Made by a program: the position numbers and the translations under genes. From Paenibacillus sacheonensis (GTDB taxonomy: Bacteria > Bacillota > Bacilli > Paenibacillales > Paenibacillaceae): a stretch of 36,156 bases of DNA. Location: assembly GCF_009909195.1 (NCBI RefSeq), contig NZ_JAAAMU010000034.1:1-36156 (forward strand), read 5' to 3'. Of the stretch, positions 31,705 through 36,156 are shown one piece after another (positions within the stretch are counted from its first letter, which is position 1; each line of letters starts with the position of its first letter). The notes beneath the pieces were generated by a model, which worked only from the letters and a program-made list of their open reading frames with translations, was not told the origin of the DNA and searched no databases.

Positions 31705-33408
31705 ATGAACCAACTGGCTGTTGAACGTTACGAGGCTTGGCTTGCCGACCCTTCTATTGATGCCGCTACGAAAGAAGAATTGGCTGCTATTCGAGGAAAT
31801 GATAAAGAAATCGAGGATCGCTTCTACCGCGAATTGGAGTTCGGTACAGGCGGTCTTCGCGGCGTCATGGGGGCCGGCACGAACCGGTTGAACGTCTATA
31901 CCGTCGGCAAAGCGACGCAAGGCCTGGCCGATTGGACGGTTGCCAAATCCTCGAAGCCTTCCGTCGTCATTGCGCACGACTCGCGCAACAATTCTCCCGA
32001 ATTCGCGCTGGAGTCGGCGCTCGTGCTGGCTGCAAACGGCGTGACGGCGTATTTGTTCCAGTCGCTTCGCCCGACGCCGCAGCTATCCTACGCGGTGCGC
32101 GCGCTTGGCGCGACGAGCGGCGTGGTCATTACGGCCAGTCACAATCCGCCGGAATACAACGGGTATAAAGCCTACGGCTCCGACGGCTGCCAGCTCGTGC
32201 CTGCAGACGCCGCGCAAGTGATCGGCGCGATCAAAGCCATTACGGGCTTCGATCAAGTGAAACGAATCAGCCGCGAAGAAGCGGAGTCCAAAGGCCTGCT
32301 CCGCTGGCTCGGCGATGCCGAGGATCGCGAATACATTCGCACCGTTGCGGCGCAAAGCTTGAACAGCACGCTGCTGAAGGGCGGCCTCGGACAGGATTTG
32401 TCCGTCGTCTACACGCCTCTTCACGGCGCAGGGAACATGCCCGTTCGCGAGGTGCTCAAGGAAGCAGGACTGACGAACGTGCACATCGTGCCGGAGCAAG
32501 AGCAGCCGGACGGGTATTTCAGTACCGTCAAATCGCCGAACCCGGAAGAACGCGAAGCTTTCACGCTGGCGATCAAGCTGGGACAAGAGGTGAACGCGGA
32601 CATCATTATCGGCACGGATCCCGACTGTGACCGGATGGGCGCTGTCGTGCGCAACAACGAAGGCGAATTCGTCGTATTGACGGGGAATCAGTCCGGCGCA
32701 ATCATGGTCAATTATTTGCTCGGCACGCTGAAAGAACGCGGTCAACTGCCGGCGAACGGCGTCGTGGTCAAAACGATCGTGACGAGCGAGATGGGCGGCG
32801 ATATCGCCTCTTCTTACGGCGCTGAGGTGGTCAACACGTTGACCGGCTTCAAGTACATCGGGGAGAAAATGACCCAGTATGAACAAACCGGCGATCACAC
32901 CTTCCTATTCGGTTATGAAGAAAGCTACGGGTATCTAGCCGGCACGTATGCCCGTGACAAAGACGCGGTCGTAGCCTCGCTGCTCATTTGCGAAGCCGCC
33001 GCTTACTATAAGAGCCAAGGTAAGACCCTGTACGACGTGCTGCTGGAGCTGTATGCGCAGCATGGCTACTACATGGAGCATTTGGAGTCCCGTACGCTGA
33101 AAGGCGTGGACGGGGTACAGCAAATCGCCGCGATCATGCAGGATTGGCGGAATAATCCGCCGACGGAAGTGGCTGGCGTGCGTTTGCAGCAAGTGCTCGA
33201 CTATCTGCCGGGCTTGGACGGGCTCCCTTCCGAGAACGTACTGAAATACTTGCTTGAGGACGGCTCGTGGTTCTGCCTGCGTCCATCGGGCACGGAACCG
33301 AAAATCAAAGTGTATTTCGCGGTTCGCGGACAATCGTTGGACGGGGCGAAGGCCGCCATCCAATCGCTGACGGAAAACGTAATGAAGCGCGTTGACAGCA
33401 AGGCTTAA
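31705..33408 (+). CDS. pgcA: Phosphoglucomutase / phosphomannomutase (alpha-D-phosphohexomutase)
   Basis: 567 residues. It interconverts glucose-6-phosphate and glucose-1-phosphate, the entry to UDP-glucose for wall and lipid glycans. The phosphoserine loop TASHNPPEYNG (Ser145), the metal loop GTDPDCDRMG (Asp305, 307, 309), the sugar loops GFKYIGEKM and GYEESYGYL and the phosphate loop RPSGTEPKIKVYF appear in order. The length fits the longer PgcA-type proteins of Bacillales. I chose ATG 31705 because GAGAGGA (31690-31696) precedes it at eight bases; ATG 31687 has no site. Confidence 0.93.
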   Translation: MNQLAVERYEAWLADPSIDAATKEELAAIRGNDKEIEDRFYRELEFGTGGLRGVMGAGTNRLNVYTVGKATQGLADWTVAKSSKPSVVIAHDSRNNSPEFALESALVLAANGVTAYLFQSLRPTPQLSYAVRALGATSGVVITASHNPPEYNGYKAYGSDGCQLVPADAAQVIGAIKAITGFDQVKRISREEAESKGLLRWLGDAEDREYIRTVAAQSLNSTLLKGGLGQDLSVVYTPLHGAGNMPVREVLKEAGLTNVHIVPEQEQPDGYFSTVKSPNPEEREAFTLAIKLGQEVNADIIIGTDPDCDRMGAVVRNNEGEFVVLTGNQSGAIMVNYLLGTLKERGQLPANGVVVKTIVTSEMGGDIASSYGAEVVNTLTGFKYIGEKMTQYEQTGDHTFLFGYEESYGYLAGTYARDKDAVVASLLICEAAAYYKSQGKTLYDVLLELYAQHGYYMEHLESRTLKGVDGVQQIAAIMQDWRNNPPTEVAGVRLQQVLDYLPGLDGLPSENVLKYLLEDGSWFCLRPSGTEPKIKVYFAVRGQSLDGAKAAIQSLTENVMKRVDSKA

Positions 33409-33467
33409 GCAGAAGCTTTCGGGCGGGGCCGCGGCTTCGCCGGAAATACGTTAAGGAGTGGAAGTTT

Positions 33468-35576
33468 GTGCGTCAGAATTGGCAGTACTGGAATCGCAAA
33501 GCGACAGCAGCATTATGCATCCTCGTCATCATCGGTATTATTGCGGCATTGCCCATCGCTGCGAACCGCTGGAAGATCGAGCGTTCATCCAAGCAGGTCG
33601 ATATCGTGTTCGATTATCGCGATTTGGTTCAGGTCGCAGCGTATAAAGCTCGTCCGCAGCAGTACATTCAGGATGAGCTCGTTAAAATGAGAACGGCCGG
33701 CATCGGATCGATGGCGATATTCGAAACCTCGCTGCAGGAGCTGAAGTGGGAAGGACGCCTGTCCATATACGGCTCCGACACGATCAGCGACCTGGAAGGC
33801 AAGCCGCTGAACAAGGATGAGAACTTCACGTACGTGCTGTTCAATTCCAAAGCGGATGAGGATGCGCTTCGTCCCGTTATCGAGGAGACGTTCAAGCTGT
33901 GGGACATCCCCGTGGCGCCATGGAGCTTCAAAGGCAGCAACGGGCTTGTCATGCAGACGCCGGTCGAGGATGCCATGCTAAAAGCGATGCAGCCCGATCC
34001 GCTGGCTGTTCAAATGCTGCACGATGCCGGCTTCCGCATCGTCCCCCGCTTGTCGGACCGGGTGACGTATAATGCCGCCGAAGTGGATAAGCTGCTGGAT
34101 TCATACCAAGAGATCGGCGTGACACGCATCTTGTTCGACGGCAATGCCGTGAAAGGCTATGGAGACAATGCCGAGCAGAAGAGCTTGACGCTGTTCGCCG
34201 ATTCGCTCAACAAGCACGGAATCGGAATCGCGACGATTGAGAATTCTAAGCCCCAGCAGGGTATGAATACGCTGGCTTATCTCACGCATTATAATGTAGC
34301 GAGACTGTATTCGCTTCCGGATAAAGACGCTGCCGGCATGAAGCCGATCGATATCGCGGATCGGTTCCAACTGGCCGTGAAGGATCGCAGCATTCGCATG
34401 TTCTATATCAACGCCGCTCCTGCGAGCAATGCGGCGAAATCCACCATTACGGATCCGATGGAGAATATCTATAACTCCTTGCAAGGTGAAGATGGTTTCC
34501 TGGCCAAGATGGACAAGCTCGGCTTTACGGCTGGTCCGGCCGAGAAGTTCGACTATACGTCGCCTTCCTGGCAGAAGCCGCTCAAGGCAATCGTGGCGCT
34601 CGGCGCTATCGCTTTCATCACGCTGCTTATCCAGGCGTTCCTGCCGGGCGTTGCGATTCCGGTATTCCTGCTCGGACTGATCGGAAGTGCGGGACTCTAC
34701 GTCGTATCCAAATCGATCTTCGAGCAAGGCTTAGCGCTAGGCGCCGCAATCAGCGCGCCGACGCTGGCCGTTATCTGGGCAATCCGCCGCGTGCGGACGC
34801 ACACGGTCGGCAGCCGTCGATCGATCGGAGGCGCGGATGACGCCGCTGCCGCTCGCGCGAACGGCGGCATTCTCTGGATTTTCCCGGGCATTACGGCGGG
34901 ACGCCGTTTCTTGATGGCGATCGCGATCTTCGCGACGACCTCGCTCATCTCGCTCTGCGGCATTCCGTTCGTCGTCGGCCTGCTGAACAATATTACGTAC
35001 AAGCTCGTGCTGGAACAGTTCCGCGGCGTCAGCATGCTTCATCTGGTGCCGATCGGGCTATCCGCGCTGTATCTGCTGCTGTATACCGGCGATTCCGTTA
35101 TCGGCAATCTGCGCCGCTTGCTGAAAATGCAGATTACCGTTCTGTGGGTGGGTGCCGCAGCGGTGCTTGGCGTGGCAGCCATGTATTATCTGTCCCGTAC
35201 GGGCAACGAAGGCTCGGCTTCGTCGATCGAGCTCACCTTCCGTAATTTCTTGGAGAACACGTTCGGCGTGCGTCCGAGAACGAAGGAATTCCTGCTGTCG
35301 CATCCGCTGTTCTTTGCCGGTATTTTCCTTGCGCTTCGTTACCGCGCGGCGTGGGTATTATTTATCGTAGGCGCGATGGGGCAGCTGTCGATGGTGGACA
35401 CCTTCGCGCATATTCATACACCGCTTTCGATTTCCTTGATCCGCGATTTGCTTGGTCTCGCGCTCGGCGCGCTGATCGGTCTCGTCTTGATGGGGATCTG
35501 GCAAGTGTTGGAAGGAGCTTGGAAACGATGGGCACCACGGAAACCGGCCAAAACAACGCTCAAATCCGGCGCGTAG
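33468..35576 (+). CDS. DUF5693-type polytopic membrane protein, neighbour of csaB
   Basis: 702 residues. One N-terminal membrane helix (about 9-30) is followed by an extracytoplasmic domain of about 340 residues. That domain has alternating strand/helix segments such as DIVFDYRDLVQVA and RILFDGNAVKGYG, suggesting an alpha/beta barrel-like fold. The C-terminal half (about 365-690) has roughly eight to ten membrane helices. The GTG start follows AAGGAG (33453-33458). I recognise the arrangement as the DUF5693 family found next to csaB in Paenibacillaceae; its activity is not known to me. The topology, a large outer domain plus a multi-helix part, would suit a wall-polysaccharide transfer or export step, which is inference from context. 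Its 3' end overlaps csaB by 49 nt. Confidence 0.8.
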   Translation: MRQNWQYWNRKATAALCILVIIGIIAALPIAANRWKIERSSKQVDIVFDYRDLVQVAAYKARPQQYIQDELVKMRTAGIGSMAIFETSLQELKWEGRLSIYGSDTISDLEGKPLNKDENFTYVLFNSKADEDALRPVIEETFKLWDIPVAPWSFKGSNGLVMQTPVEDAMLKAMQPDPLAVQMLHDAGFRIVPRLSDRVTYNAAEVDKLLDSYQEIGVTRILFDGNAVKGYGDNAEQKSLTLFADSLNKHGIGIATIENSKPQQGMNTLAYLTHYNVARLYSLPDKDAAGMKPIDIADRFQLAVKDRSIRMFYINAAPASNAAKSTITDPMENIYNSLQGEDGFLAKMDKLGFTAGPAEKFDYTSPSWQKPLKAIVALGAIAFITLLIQAFLPGVAIPVFLLGLIGSAGLYVVSKSIFEQGLALGAAISAPTLAVIWAIRRVRTHTVGSRRSIGGADDAAAARANGGILWIFPGITAGRRFLMAIAIFATTSLISLCGIPFVVGLLNNITYKLVLEQFRGVSMLHLVPIGLSALYLLLYTGDSVIGNLRRLLKMQITVLWVGAAAVLGVAAMYYLSRTGNEGSASSIELTFRNFLENTFGVRPRTKEFLLSHPLFFAGIFLALRYRAAWVLFIVGAMGQLSMVDTFAHIHTPLSISLIRDLLGLALGALIGLVLMGIWQVLEGAWKRWAPRKPAKTTLKSGA

Positions 35577-36156
35577 TCATCTCCGGCTATTACGGCTACC
35601 GTAACAGCGGCGACGAAGCGGTTCTCAAATCGATTTTGTTCGCCCTGGCGGAAGAAGGCGCAGCGCAGGGCATCCGGATCGTTCCCGTCGTGCTGTCGAT
35701 CGACCCTGCTTCGACGACGGAGATGTACGGCGTCGAAGCCGCCCACCGGATGCGCTTCGGCGATCTGCTCCGCGCGATTCGCGGCAGCGACGGTTTGATC
35801 AGCGGCGGCGGCAGCCTGCTGCAGGACGCGACCGGCGCGAAGACGATCCCGTATTACACGGGCGTCATCAAGCTGGCGCAGCTGCTTGGCAAGCCGACGT
35901 TCATCTACGCGCAGGGCATTGGCCCCGTGAATCGCCGGTGGATGGACCGGCTGATTCGCGGGGTGATGAAGCGCAGCGCGTACGTGTCCGTGCGCGACGC
36001 GGAATCCGCCGATTTGCTCGGGCGGATGGGCGTATCGCGCGACCGGATCGACGTTGTGCCCGATCCGGTCATGGCGCTGCCGCTGCCGGCAGCGCAGCCG
36101 CTTGCCGGCGCGGCCGCAAGCGGTAGTGGGGCCGCCGGCGCGGAGCGGGCGGCCCT
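35528..36156 (+). CDS. csaB: Polysaccharide pyruvyl transferase CsaB (3' truncated by window end)
   Basis: About 209 residues are visible and the frame is still open at the end of the window. Hallmarks of CsaB are present: VVISGYYGYRNSGDEAVLKS near the N-terminus, LISGGGSLLQDATG, and FIYAQGIGPVNRRWM, followed by VSVRDAESADLLGRMG and VVPDPV. The enzyme adds a pyruvyl ketal to the secondary wall polysaccharide, the ligand of SLH domains. ATG 35528 has AAGGAG (35512-35517) in front of it, inside the preceding gene, giving a 49-nt overlap and probable translational coupling. An Ala/Gly-rich insertion begins near the window end (PAAQPLAGAAASGSGAAGAE). The SLH-bearing protease in this window is a plausible client of this modification. 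Confidence 0.93.
   Translation, partial: MGTTETGQNNAQIRRVVISGYYGYRNSGDEAVLKSILFALAEEGAAQGIRIVPVVLSIDPASTTEMYGVEAAHRMRFGDLLRAIRGSDGLISGGGSLLQDATGAKTIPYYTGVIKLAQLLGKPTFIYAQGIGPVNRRWMDRLIRGVMKRSAYVSVRDAESADLLGRMGVSRDRIDVVPDPVMALPLPAAQPLAGAAASGSGAAGAERAA

Overview
The gene content and order point to a GC-rich, endospore-forming, flagellated Gram-positive bacterium, most likely of the Paenibacillaceae (Paenibacillus/Cohnella type). The run DUF1146-murA-spoIID-spoIIQ-spoIIID-mbl-flhO-flhP-epuA matches the conserved Bacillales order. An SLH-domain protein together with csaB suggests a surface layer held on pyruvylated wall polysaccharide. No tRNA, rRNA, CRISPR array, phage or complete insertion sequence was seen. 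Layout: positions 2-499 hold the 3' end of a probable membrane glycosyltransferase. Positions 595-4692 hold a three-gene iron cluster behind a promoter whose -10 lies inside a strong Fur box: a membrane-anchored exported helical protein, an exported protein with a copper-amine-oxidase-N-like domain, and an FTR1-type iron permease, closed by a terminator. Positions 4870-15996 hold an 11-gene complex I operon (nuoABCDHIJKLMN, no nuoEFG). NuoC carries a long Ala-rich repeat extension, and a 238-nt gap of tandem hairpin repeats separates nuoH from nuoI. Positions 16055-19356 hold a secreted subtilase with three PPC and three SLH domains. Positions 19391-27623 form the wall, sporulation, shape and flagellar block: DUF1146, murA, spoIID, spoIIQ, spoIIID, mbl, flhO, flhP and an EpuA-like protein, with recognisable sigma-F/G-like and sigma-E-like promoters. 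A minus-strand secreted protein of eight Ig-like (Big_2) domains follows at 27759-29945. The right end holds a CDP-alcohol phosphatidyltransferase, fabZ, a 161-bp inverted repeat, a phosphoglucomutase, a DUF5693 membrane protein and the 5' part of csaB, which runs off the window. How the genes work together: the left third deals with iron uptake and the Fe-S-rich respiratory chain. The middle makes peptidoglycan precursors, remodels the wall during engulfment and controls cell shape. The right end supplies fatty acid, phospholipid and wall-polysaccharide functions. CsaB-dependent pyruvylation is the expected anchor for the SLH protease. Several intergenic stretches hold structured repeats of no family I recognise. 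The most unusual items are the Fur-controlled FTR1 cluster with its two unfamiliar exported partners, the compensated hairpin repeats inside the nuo operon, and the repeat-bearing NuoC extension.
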